DNA from: Adineta vaga
Taxonomy: Eukaryota > Rotifera
Direction of reading: 5' to 3'
DNA: 64,000 nucleotides
Assembly (NCBI GenBank): GCA_021613535.1
Contig: CP075492.1
Location: 6,200,001-6,264,000 of the forward strand
Part shown: one piece after another, positions 49,673 to 61,100 of the stretch
How positions within the stretch are numbered: the stretch's first letter is position 1
Layout of the letters: every line of letters begins with the position of its first letter
Made by a program: the position numbers and the translations under genes
Notes under the pieces: model-generated
The model's database searches: none
Seen by the model: the letters and a program-made list of their open reading frames with translations, nothing else
Told to the model about the DNA's origin: nothing

Positions 49673-51999
49673 ATGATAACCAACGAACATCAAATCTTAA
49701 TATCAACTATTGAAACTTATCGTCATTATGCTAATCAACCAATCCCATACGATATTGAATCATGTTATCACGATTCTCACGATGAAATTCTTCATATAAC
49801 ACCATACTTTTCCACAATAGATCTAGTTCAATTGGAAGAGCTTACTTATACACGTTCGTTTACTTATTCATTAAAATCTCGTCAACTTCTATTCACAAGT
49901 AATGTGACACCCATCCATAAAAATCTTGTTCGTCGTCTTGCTTCACCTAATGGAAAGTATCTTGCATTAGTTACGAACGAAACTAAAGGAGAACAAGAAC
50001 TACAATATGTACAAATTTGGCATGATGAACATTTAATCTTTGGATATGAAGTTAATAATAAAAGTAATACTTCACCGCATGGAAAAATCTTACCGAAAAA
50101 TGATTATGCTAGTTTTTTTGAATGGAGTCCCAATTCTCAATATTTGATTTTTACGGCGGAAGAAAAACGAAAAACATTAAAATCATATTTTACTGCTGAA
50201 AAACTCGATGTTGATGATGAGATCAGCCAATCTGCTAGTATTTATCGAGAGAATTGGGGTGAACAAATGGAAATCTTCGAAACATCGATTGTATGTTTAC
50301 TCGATATTTCTACAAAACAAGTGAAAATAATTGAAAATCAACCAGAAGATCTGTACTTTGGTCAATGTACTTGGACAACTAACTCTGATGAATTGATCTT
50401 AGTTGCATTTCGTCTTAAACCTTATCGATTAGGTTTAATTTTTTGTGAAAATCGACCAACAGCCTTATTTAAATGTAATTGGAAACAGAATCAATGGATA
50501 CAATTAACAGAATTTGATGAAATTTGTCGATTATTTCCACGACATATACCAAATAAACAGAATCAATTTGTTTATCTTCAATCGAAAATCTATGGAGCAC
50601 ATAGTCAATGTCAACAATTGATTCTTTTTCATACAGATACGAAAGAAGAAAAAATTCTTATTGATCGAATCGATAAGTATGAAACAAATCATATATTTGA
50701 AAAAGTCTCTTCTTTTCAATTTTAGTGTAAACTATTCCAACTTGAATTCTGCATCATTTACAGCTGAATGGGATACACAATTTAAAGGTTTATACGTATC
50801 TTTTCCACTTCGATGTTATTCTTCTGATGGACGTTATCTTCTACTTCGTTCAAAATCTAGTTCACGAATTGTTTTATATATTTATGATTTTCTTGAACAA
50901 ACAATTCGTTGTATTGATTCACCATTAGGTGTAAATACATCATTAATTGGTCTAGCAATCTTTGGACATTACGTGGCCGTTAATATCGTTGATTTTCGTA
51001 CACCTTTTCGATTATATATATTTGATTTAAAAGCATTGTATGAAAATGTGAATGGATGGTATTCAATAACTGAACATCAGTATAAGGAAGAAGAAAAACA
51101 TCAATTTCAATGGAAACTTGATCGATTCTTTCCGGATAATGAATCAATTCCTGTCGAATCGATTTATGTTCATACACAAAATATTGAATCAAAACGACCG
51201 TTACTAGTCTGGATACATGGTGGACCGAATTCATCTATTTCCTGTAAGTTAACTAATCAGTCTAGTTTCTAATACATGAATCATTTTAGTAAATTATATG
51301 GTCGATGCTGTTGCTTATATTTCATTGGGTTTTGATATTCTTTTCATTAATTATCGTGGATCAACAGGATACGGTCAAGGTAAATAGAAACATCGTATAA
51401 AATCTCATTCGGAAATCGAATTTTTAGCTTCTATCGATAAATTATTGGGCAATATATCCAAAACTGATGTACAAGATTGTCATGAAGCTATTCGTCGTTG
51501 TCTTGAATATACTGATCCAAATCGATCAATCATCCTTTACGGTGGATCACATGCTGGAATAATAATTGGTCGTCTTATTGGAGAATATCCAGATGAATAT
51601 TCACTTGCTATTTTAATCAATCCAGTTACTGATTTATTACATTTCTATGTGACATCAGATATACCTGATTGGACGTTAGCTCAATCAGTGAATAGACCAT
51701 TTGATTTTCAAAACGGTCGTAATCATTTTGCAGATAGTTCATTAATGGAATATTTCATTGAACGATCACCGATTCGTCTTATTGATCGAATAAAAATTCC
51801 AATTTTATTACAATTAGGCAAGAAAGATCGACGTGTACCATTTAGTATGGGTCTTCGTTATTATGAATGTTTGAAAGCAAAGAATATTCCAACAAAACTA
51901 TATATTTATGATAGTGATCATGCTATTAGAGAAGTTGCAAATGATAGTGATATTTTTGTTAATACTATTCTTTTCATAAATGAATGTTTACATTTATAA
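49673..51999 (+). CDS. APEH: Acylaminoacyl-peptidase (prolyl oligopeptidase family S9)
   Basis: Exons 49673-50676, 50726-51243, 51290-51379 and 51428-51999 join in frame to give 727 residues, close to the usual 730. The N-terminal two thirds is the beta-propeller. The C-terminal alpha/beta hydrolase has LLVWIHGGPN (oxyanion region), FINYRGSTGYGQ and the nucleophile elbow YGGSHAG with the catalytic Ser. DIPDW and LGKKDRRVPF (catalytic Asp region) follow, then SDHAIRE with the catalytic His. It removes N-acylated amino acids from peptides in the cytosol. The elbow has Ala where animal enzymes have Gly (GGSHGG). ATG at 49673 follows an in-frame non-ATG extension. Confidence 0.92.
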
Positions 52000-52386
52000 T
52001 CTAAAACAAAGAAAAATCTATACATTATTTAGTTTCTCACTTGAAATATATAACTAAAGTGCGTAATATTAATGTTCAAAAAGAACTATATTAGAAAACT
52101 GTCAAAACATAACCCTAATATCTTTCTGATTATCTGCTCGATACCTTTGAGTTATTTAATTTTCTATAAAAAGAAATCTGAGATCTTTTGATGTAGGAGT
52201 TCTCATTACTTTAGTTACTGAATGAGTAAAAATTAAGACATATATTTCATTAATAAATGGATGTGAAGATTAGAATAATCTAGAAATATTTTTTGAGAAC
52301 ATATCATCTGTATAAAATAGTGTAGACTGAGATTATTGAAATAGACATACGAAGAAATAGTCTTTGAAAAAGTAAATCAAGTTAAG
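52000..52386. other. Intergenic region
   Basis: Short AT-rich spacer between the peptidase and a GPCR on the same strand. Confidence 0.4.
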
Positions 52387-53349
52387 ATGGATGATTTCTC
52401 CTTATTACAAACAACAATTGAAATAACTCGAATTGTAGTTCCAATCATTATCATCTTTGGAACATTAGGTAATATATTAAATATTCTAATCTTAACAAGA
52501 CAACATTTACGAGGTTATGCATGTTCAATGTATTTTATTGCTTTATCAGTAGTTTGTTTATTTTATACGAGCGTTTTACTTATCAATAATTTATTATTAG
52601 ATGGTTATAGTATTGATCTAGCTAAGTATTCGAATGTAGTGTGCAAATTAATTAGTTATCTGTTAAATGTATGTCCATTATTAGCTGCCTTTTATATTGT
52701 TCTTGCTTCGATTGATCGTTATTGTGCAAGTTCATTAGATGCTGGACGACGACGATTTAGTCAAAAAAATGTTGCTAAACTATCCGTTTTAATGGTAACA
52801 ATGATTATTTCAATAATAATGCTAGGTTCTGTCATTGCATTTGATTTACGTGATGATGGTGCTGGTTGTACAAGTAGATCAGATAGTTTATTTAATCAAG
52901 TATTTCTTTTTCTTGAAACTATTCTTTATGCCATTATCGCTCCTTGTCTTTTGATTATCTTTGGCAGTCTAACAATAGTGAATTCGAGTCGTCTTGTGCA
53001 AAATCGTGCCGGTGTTTCACGTCATCGTCGTACAGAAAAAGAATTAGCTCGAATGCTAATTGTTCAAGTCGCAACACAAGTTCTCTTAAGTGCACCTTTT
53101 TGTGCGGTTTTTGTAACATTAGTTATTCCAACTGATTTTCGATTTACTTTGAAATTTTATATCATTTTTGTGCTCAGCAAAATTCCAATATACTTAACAT
53201 ATTTAAGTCCATTTTTCTTATATATACTTTCGGCAAGAATTTATCGAGAAGAATTAATTCAACTATTCAAAAAACTTTTTCGAATTCGTACAAATAATGG
53301 TGGACATCATCAAACTACAGTGGCGCCAGTACCATCACTATTACCATGA
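52387..53349 (+). CDS. Rhodopsin-like GPCR
   Basis: A single exon of 320 codons with ATG at 52387. Seven helices are visible: helix 1 with GTLGNILNILIL, helix 3 ending ASIDRYC (DRY motif), a basic third loop (RHRRTEKELARM) and helix 7 near YLSPFFLYIL. A Cys before helix 3 and one in loop 2 (GAGCTSR) can pair. Short N-terminus with no signal peptide. Resembles bdelloid peptide-receptor-like GPCRs; ligand unknown. Confidence 0.88.
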   Translation: MDDFSLLQTTIEITRIVVPIIIIFGTLGNILNILILTRQHLRGYACSMYFIALSVVCLFYTSVLLINNLLLDGYSIDLAKYSNVVCKLISYLLNVCPLLAAFYIVLASIDRYCASSLDAGRRRFSQKNVAKLSVLMVTMIISIIMLGSVIAFDLRDDGAGCTSRSDSLFNQVFLFLETILYAIIAPCLLIIFGSLTIVNSSRLVQNRAGVSRHRRTEKELARMLIVQVATQVLLSAPFCAVFVTLVIPTDFRFTLKFYIIFVLSKIPIYLTYLSPFFLYILSARIYREELIQLFKKLFRIRTNNGGHHQTTVAPVPSLLP

Positions 53350-54179
53350 AAGGATTGAGTATAGCTTTTTAGTCTGACATGAATGTATAATTTGTTGTCT
53401 AAATGATGAAATAAACATTCTCTATCCTTTAACATTACTTTGTTTTCACTGATATGTTGACCTATATTGTGATCGGGTTAGTGTCTATAATAGTTTATTT
53501 CCCTTTCATATTGTTCACACATACACAGCATACCAATCAAATATTAGAACATCCTTTGATCAAGATGCAATATTTTTCTAACAATTTATTTGCGATATGA
53601 TGTATATCAATCCTCGTGAGTGTGGGTGGCGGTATATCCTCTTTGCTTACACCAACACCCATTTAATGCTTTGAAAATGGAATCTTCTAATGAAATACGT
53701 ATTAATTTATTTAATTTAAAATTGAGAGTGAGGGTATGGATGTGTTCATTTTGTCTTCAGGTGCACTTACATCGATCCACACCCTCATCCATCAACGAAA
53801 AACGAAACATAATCACATAAAAGAAAGACAACTTATATATAGAATTTAGCATCATGATACAACATCTAATGACGCTAATAAAAAACCATGCTGATTTGAC
53901 CATGAAAACATTTTTTTAAAATTAGTAAATCAGCAATTCCCATTCGTTTCCAATCACTTTTCTATCTACATGATCTATGTCATTCGAAAACTAGAGAATT
54001 TTTAAAACAAGCTTTGCTCGTTACGTTATAATAAATACAATTTGAAGAAAATGATACCACTGTTACTTGGTACCTCGATCGTTGTCTTATTATTCATATA
54101 CTTATAGGTGAGGGCGAGGGGAGAGGTGTGATTTCTTTGTCTCGAAAAAAAGAACTCCGAATAATACGAAAGTTAAGTA
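53350..54179. other. Intergenic region with G-rich hexamer blocks
   Basis: Contains four short TGTGGG/GAGGGT-type blocks, near 53618-53632, 53726-53741, 53776-53788 (as complement) and 54109-54130. The second and third form an imperfect inverted repeat with a loop of about 35 nt. No gene is supported. Confidence 0.5.
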
Positions 54180-55214
54180 CTATTCTTCTATTGTAGGTAG
54201 AGTTTTTATATGACTGGGATTAATTCGATTTTGTCGACGTCTATTCATATGCATATCATAGAAAACATGTTTGGCTTGAGCACGAAAACGTTTCGAAACA
54301 CAAACATAAGTGTAAAATGAATTCTAAAGAAAATAAAAAAGAACATTTCTATTTTATTCGACAACAAAAACAATGCTTACCCCATTACTAAGAAAAGTCA
54401 TTGTTAATGTAATTGCATTAACTAATTTCAATTCAGTAAGAAAAATTGGATCCTTATTCGTATTAAATGATGATATCGCATATGTTATTGAAAATGGCAT
54501 ATAAGTACAAACATAAACAAAAATTTCGACAAGAACCATTTTTGTTAATTGTTTATCTAATTCACGTCGAACAAGTGGATTCGTTCGTGTTATTAAACTT
54601 CGTGCATTTCGAAAAGCTAGTAAGCCAAAAATAATACCAATTAATGGGAAAAGATTTCCATATGTAAAATAATATCCATAAACATTATATTCAAATAGAA
54701 TTGGATTAGATGAGATACAAAGAGCTGGATTAATTGGTGATAATTCATTGAAATAAAGGAAAAAAGGTATTGCATGACCAATCCAAATCAATGTGGCAAT
54801 TATTATGGCACGACGAGCAATTGGAATATTTGACCATTGTTGCCATCGTTGTCGAGAACATGTTGCAAAATATTGATCAATGACAGCTAAACATAAGCAT
54901 GATAGAGAAGAAAATTTACATGCAGCAGCAATAAAATTTCTCAGTTGACAATAAAAGAAAATGGATGTAAAATTGATTGAAAATGCCATTGATATTGCGA
55001 GAAATTGTGAACTCAAAATGAATCGAATCAAATTAAATGATGCCATTGACATTAAATAAATTGCACAAGAACTTTGTCGAAATGTTTTCAAACTAAGAAA
55101 AACGATGATACTACATAATTCACTAATAATACCAATTGCACAAAATGGAATTGAAACATAAAGAGCAAATTCTGATCGAGCAGACAAAAGTGAAGTTATA
55201 TAATCAGTATTCAT
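54180..55214 (-). CDS. Rhodopsin-like GPCR, two exons
   Basis: Exon 1 is 54381-55214 and exon 2 is 54180-54323, joined by a 57-nt phase-0 intron, giving 325 residues. Exon 1 alone ends in a false stop right after the donor (ggg|gtaagc). Exon 2 completes helix 7 with NSFYTY in the NPxxY position and adds a basic tail (HMNRRRQNR). Helix 3 ends with AVIDQYF, so DRY reads DQY, with Gln for Arg, unusual at this key activation switch. Several helices are clear. ATG at 55214 is the first good start. Confidence 0.85.
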
Positions 55215-56045
55215 ATTGAATATTTCAAAATAAAAATATCGTTCTCTCAACAGTTTTTCTTGAAATGATATAAGAGAAAAAGAATGTCTTAATAAAGAAT
55301 TATAAACAAAGAATATACTTCAATAATAGACTGAGTAGTCTCAATGAATATCAACTATACAAATAACTGGAGCCTACGATGTGAAGTATATAAGTTAATT
55401 AGAAGTTTATTGAACCGTTGTATTTTTGAGTTCTATGAAACGAATCTTCGTCGTTTTGTATTGTACATTTCACTAATTAAATCCTCACTACCAACCAAAA
55501 ACTATGTTCTGAGATTATGGTTAAAATATCAAAAGCAGAAGATCTGATAATCGTGCAAACTACTATAATGAAGGAAGAAGAAAGGTGCTTCTCTTCAATA
55601 TAGATACACAAAGCCATAACTTATAAAACGTTGAAATATATTTCTTTAAATTCTTTCATGTCGAAGATGTTTTATACATGGGAAGAAGAAGAAGCATATT
55701 ACGATATATTTTTTATGTGTTTTTTGCGTTTCTTAGCCAAACAGTACAATAAACTTGTAATTAGCTCATGTACTTACTATCGTACCCGCCGTTAGCTGTT
55801 TAATTCTCATAACTGATAGGTGAACAAATTATTTTTCATTAATGATATAAATAAATAGTATAAAAGAAGAATTCAAACGGAAATAACATGTATTCTTTTG
55901 AATTGAATAATTACATGATGTATCTTTTAGGAAAAATCCTATTTCCGTTTTATGACAGTTAATTAAAAGAAAACTTAAGAATATAGTGAAAGCGTGTTAT
56001 CGATGCTTTACAAAATTTAATTAACTCTTTCGCACAAAGTTTCTA
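55215..56045. other. Intergenic region
   Basis: AT-rich DNA with no supported gene. Confidence 0.4.
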
Positions 56046-56273
56046 ATGACAAAATGTATCTATATAAACAAAATGTATTGTGAGGGTGAGGGTATGGGCA
56101 TTCTTCTGACTGAAAACCCTGGCAATGGCGCAGCTGTTTTGGTCAGTGAAGGTAGAGTCCGCGAAATTGATGAGCAGGAACTTCTCAATTTATGGACACA
56201 GACAGTGAACTCGGCCAACGAAAAGAAGAAAGCAAGGGAGAAACTGGAGGAAATGAAATACATGAACAAATAA
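56046..56273 (+). CDS. Orphan short ORF within a G-rich island
   Basis: A 75-codon frame. Its middle part (about 56090-56260) is richer in G and C than the surroundings and reads as a plausible soluble segment (ILLTENPGNGAAVLVSEGR, then a Glu/Lys-rich helix). It follows directly on a GTGAGGGTGAGGGTATGGGC block, and a similar block in reverse orientation sits about 290 nt downstream. It may be a fragment of a mobile or foreign gene; I recognise no family. Confidence 0.3.
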   Translation: MTKCIYINKMYCEGEGMGILLTENPGNGAAVLVSEGRVREIDEQELLNLWTQTVNSANEKKKAREKLEEMKYMNK

Positions 56274-56400
56274 ACTAATATCTGCTATGCTACTAATGTG
56301 AAATAAATTAAGATCATTTCTAAAACTAATGGTAAGTTTAATTCTGTCTAAACCTCAAGCCCTTCTGACACCCACACCCGCACCCTTCACCAAAAACTAA
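56075..56400. repeat. Inverted G-rich repeats flanking a short ORF
   Basis: Left arm GTGAGGGTGAGGGTATGGGC near 56080-56099. The right arm near 56369-56391 is the complement of a similar string (AAGGGTGCGGGTGTGGGTG). Arms are imperfect. The segment between differs in composition from its flanks. Confidence 0.35.
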
Positions 56401-56770
56401 CGTCAAATTCGAGATCCTCGACCTCAATTACTCCTAGATTAACTTTTTCTCGTTTCCCAGATCAGTTTTTGACAGTTCACGGAATGCTGAATTCTGGTTG
56501 GATGGGCCGGACAGACACACTTTTTTTTATTTTTGCATTTCAAGCCGATGATTTTAACGCTGTATACCTTTTCTTTCGGAAAAGGGAATAAAAATTTGCA
56601 TGGATGGTGTCGGTTCATTGATTATGACTCGTGTATATTCTACATGTGTTTGATTATATTGGAAACTGACGTGATATAGTCGTTCTTCTACCTTCTTTAT
56701 TAGTAATTACATGCTTTCAATTTTATGATAGCGTTGTTTTTACATAAAAAAGTTAAATATGTATAATAAA

Positions 56771-57918
56771 ATGTATTGGAATCAACAATCATGTGAGTTT
56801 GATGAGACTTGTAATAAAAAAAGTCATTTTGTTTAATTGAAATCTATATTTTGTTCTAGACTATTATCAACTTGCTCGAATACCTCTACATGAACGATGG
56901 CTTTTCAATCGATTATTTCGTATTAGAGGTATATATCATACTCTAAGCGATCGCCGAGGTGGTGGATCATTTGGATCTGTTTGGGCAGCAACAAGAACAG
57001 ATGGTAACTATAATTTTCTTTCTTTCAATCAATAACTTGACGATATATTCTCTCAATAAACTAAAGGTGCTCGTGTGGCTGTTAAAGTATTTAATTTAAA
57101 TCGAACAAAAAACTATATTAATGTATTGGCATTAGCTAAATCATTTCAAGATGAAGTACGAATGTCATATAAAATGCGTTTTTCAACACGTCATGTGGTG
57201 ACTATTTATGGTTTTGATTTGGATTTAAGAAAACGAGTAGCATTAGTCGCAATGGAATTAGGTGATGATAGTTTAGAAGATCGAGTACGAGGACTTCATC
57301 TAGTACATTATGGGCCTGGTGGATCAGGAATGACGGATGGTGATTTTATTCATCCGAATGATCGAAAGAATATTTGGATACAATTGGTTAGTATTATTCT
57401 AGAATTAGCTCGACATAAAGTTGTAAGTATGAAATAAGCGTTTGGTATTTCATCAATGAATTGAGAGATAAGAATATGTTTAGGTTCATCGTGATATGAA
57501 ACCAGCTAACTTAGTATTTTTTGGTCCTATTTTAAAAATCGTCGATTTGGGTATTGCACAAAAAGAATTTGCTGCGTGAGTTATCTATCATTATATTGGA
57601 TACTTTCTTATTCTCATATCTAGATATAATTCACGAAAAATAGGTGGTACACCATTTTATAGCGCACCAGAATGTATGAATGGTATACAAGTGACATCAA
57701 AAGCAGATATCTGGTCAGTAGGTGCTGTTTTGTACTTTTTAACTTATGGTGCACCACCTGGATTTTGGAATTCTCAACCACCACCTGGCATTCCACCTAC
57801 TCGCTCAACTTTCGTTCAAGAAGTACTCTACTATTGTCTTCAACATAATCCAAACGATCGACCATGGCAATATCAAATTGCTCAACATCCATTAACTTCA
57901 AGTCCTGAAGTTGTTTAA
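56771..57918 (+). CDS. Small protein kinase
   Basis: Exons 56771-56792, 56860-57003, 57067-57422, 57484-57575 and 57624-57918 join in frame to give 302 residues, essentially a bare kinase domain. Seen in order: Gly loop GGGSFGSVWAA, VAVKVF lysine, catalytic loop VHRDMKPANL, then DLG in place of DFG, GGTPFYSAPE and a C-lobe with DIWSVGAVLYFL. The Asp of DLG is kept, so activity is likely. The layout with VHRDMKPANL and few insertions recalls Mps1/TTK-like or other small Ser/Thr kinases, without being decisive. The start exon codes only seven residues. Confidence 0.85.
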
Positions 57919-58159
57919 ATACTCTTTATTATAATTCTATAATATTTATACAAAAATTCTTTGAAAAAAGAAGAACGAAAAAAAACAAAATAGTTTGATT
58001 AATTATCTCATTTATTGTGAAAAACTTCGACTAGAGTGCATTCGATGAAAAAAGGTTAAAAAAATTGTGAACAACTACAATAAGATAAGAAAGGACAATG
58101 ATATCAACACTTTGTTTTCATCAAAATAGAAAAAGAAAATTTGAGAACATATCTCTGAT
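57919..58159. other. Convergent spacer
   Basis: Short AT-rich region between the tail-to-tail kinase and myosin genes; it should hold both polyadenylation sites. Confidence 0.4.
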
Positions 58160-61100
58160 TTAACGTTGACGAACTGAACTAGCACGTAATGTTGATGTTG
58201 CACGAATTGATGTTTCTTGAATGTCATGCTAGAAAATAAAATTCATTAATTATCCAATTCATACAGAAGATTTTACTTACACTTGATGCTCGACCAACAC
58301 TAACAGATGATCGATTTTTTGATCGTAATTTTGTAAGTTGACTTTCAGCTGTATCAGCACGTTCAGCTGATTCTTCTACAGAAAGAGAAATGAAAATTTT
58401 TGAAACTATTCCTGTTTTTTATAAATATTAACTAACCAAGTTCTTGTTGAACTTTACGAAATTTAGCCAAGTTAAGTGCCGCAATTTCCTCTAGAAAAAT
58501 AGAGCAATACATGATTATATCTTATTGAAACTATCTTTTTGTCTTACCAGCTTCTTCAACTTGACGTTTGTAGACTTTTAGTTTGCCTTGTAATTTTTCT
58601 GAAAGATCTTGTAAACGTTGTTGATTCTTACGATCTTCTTCAGTTTGAAAAGCTAATTCTTTCAAACGACGATCATTTTTACGTAATTCTTTGAGTGTTT
58701 CTTGATGACGATGTTGTTCTAATTCATTTTCACTTTCTAATTCATGAATCTAAGACGAAGAAGAATAGAGAAAAACAAAAACAATTGATTTTGCGTATTG
58801 ATTTGAAATCTACTTACACGTTGTTCAAGTTTAGCAATAACACGTTTGCCACCTTTGAGTGAACTACCTTCAGCTTCATCAAGACGTGTTTGAAGATCTT
58901 TAACTTGTTGTTCAAGACCTTTACGTAAACGTTCGACTTGTAAAGCATGTTCTTGTTCTTGACGTAATTCTTCGACAAGACGTGATGCATCAGTACTTGC
59001 TTTCTTAGAACGTTCTTCACTGTTCTTAAGTTCACTGACAGCTTCATCCAAATCAGCTTGCATTGCTGCAATTGTTGATTCGAGTTGTCGTTTTTGTGAT
59101 GATAAATTAGCATTTTGTGTGCTAACATCACTAATACGATCAGCTGCATCATGAAGTTCGTTTTCAGCTGCTTTACGTGCACGTTCAGCTTGTTCTAAAG
59201 CTGTACGTAATTCTTCTAATTCACCAGTGATAACATTAGCACGACGTTCAGCTGCCATAGCAATTTCACGTGCTTCATCACGTTGTCGTTGTTCTTCTTC
59301 AACTTGAGCTTGTAATTCAGTAATATTTTGTTGAATACGTTTCAATGATTTTTGTAAATCAGCATTGGTACGATTAGCATGATCAAGTGCAACTTCAAGT
59401 TCGTTAATATCCGATTCGAGTTTCTTTTTCTAAAAAGACGAAGATAAAAATTATGAAATGATCGATAGAATGATTACAACGTACTTGTTTGAGTGTTTCA
59501 GCTTTTGATCGGGCTTCAGCTTCTAAACTAGCTTGCATAGATTCAAGTGCACGTTGATGATTACGACGTGTATTTTCAAATTCTTCTTCTTTTTCATGAA
59601 TTCGTCGATCGATTTCTTGTCGAACAGTACTCAATTCCATTTGTGCACGAAGAACTTTCGCTTCTTCTTGTTCAAGTGCAGCTTCAGCATCTTCTAATGC
59701 AGCTTGTAATTCTTCTTTTTCTAATTCAGCACGTTTACGAGCTTTGTCTAATTCATGAACATTCTTGCCACCTTCACCTAATTGATCAATAAGATCCTAA
59801 AATAATACACAGATATTCTTTCTTTTTTCTCTTTTGATTTTCAAGTCAAAGAAAACAAACCTTAATTTCATCAGCCAAATTCTTATTTTCTTTACGAAGA
59901 GCATCGATTTGTTCGTGTGATTCTTCGTATTGTTGTTTAAGTTTGAATAATTCTGTTGAAAAGTTTCGTGCTTCCTTTTGTGAAGCTTCAAGTTCAATAG
60001 TAATATCTTCACATTTCTGTCTCCATTCATTAATCAATTTATCAAATTGTTTTTGTTTTTTATCCATAGCCGAAGCATCTTGAATAATACAACAATGAAT
60101 GGTTTAAATAAAAAACAAAAGATCGAATGTCAATCAAACTTACTGGCATTAGCACGTTCAACATCAACCATAAGATCTTCAACTTCACCTTGAAGACGAG
60201 CTTTAACTTTTTCTAAAGCATTGCATTTGTTCAATGCAGCTTCAACTTGTTCTTCAGCTTCAGTTAATTTAGCAGCTAATTTACGTTTAGCTTCATCAAG
60301 TTCTTCACCACGAGACATACCTAAAACGAACATTTGATGATGACATTTTTCCATAGAAATTTACAATATAAAATTAACCTTCAGATTCATAACGAGCTCT
60401 CCATTGTTGAATTTCAGCTTGAAGTTTGGATACTTGTTTTTGAAGTTCACTTCTTGCTTCTTGTTCTTCATCAAGTTGTTCACGAGTTTGATCAAGATCA
60501 GCTGTTAAATTACGAATTTGTGATGCTAAAAAGAAACGAATGTCATTGATAATCGTGATGTTCAACTGAATTTCGTTCATTAACAAAGATATACTTACTA
60601 ACTGATCCTTTGCCACGTAATTCATCATCAATTGTTCGTTTGGTTTCATCAAGTTGTTGTTGTAAGGTAGTTTTTTGTTTACTTAATGCAGCAATTTGAT
60701 GTTCAAAATCTTCGACTTGTCGAGTTAAATCTGAATTTTCACCAGTTAATTTTGTTTTACTGTGTGTTAAATCAGTTATTTGTCGAACATGTTCTTCAAG
60801 TTTAATTTGAAGATCATTTAATTGTTGTTCAAGTTGTTTGGAAAGTTTTTCTGCAGCTGTTTTGCCTTTTTGAGCATGATCAACTTGTGTACGTAAATTA
60901 TCTAATTCAGATTTCACACCTTGTTTATCTTTTTCAAGTTTATTTTTCAATTTTTGTAATTGATCAATTTGTTCACCCATTTCTGCGAAAAAAAGACAAC
61001 AACAACAAATCAATAGGAAATGAAAATTGAATTGAATTTTCTTACCGGTAACAGCATCTTGATGTTTCTTACGAAGTTGGGCAGCAGTAGCTTCATGTTG

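Noticed and set aside
55344-55547. Plus-strand ORF of 67 codons
   Set aside because: No domain, signal or splice support; AT-rich chance frame.
59547-59792. Plus-strand Leu/His-rich ORF
   Set aside because: Antisense shadow of the myosin rod.
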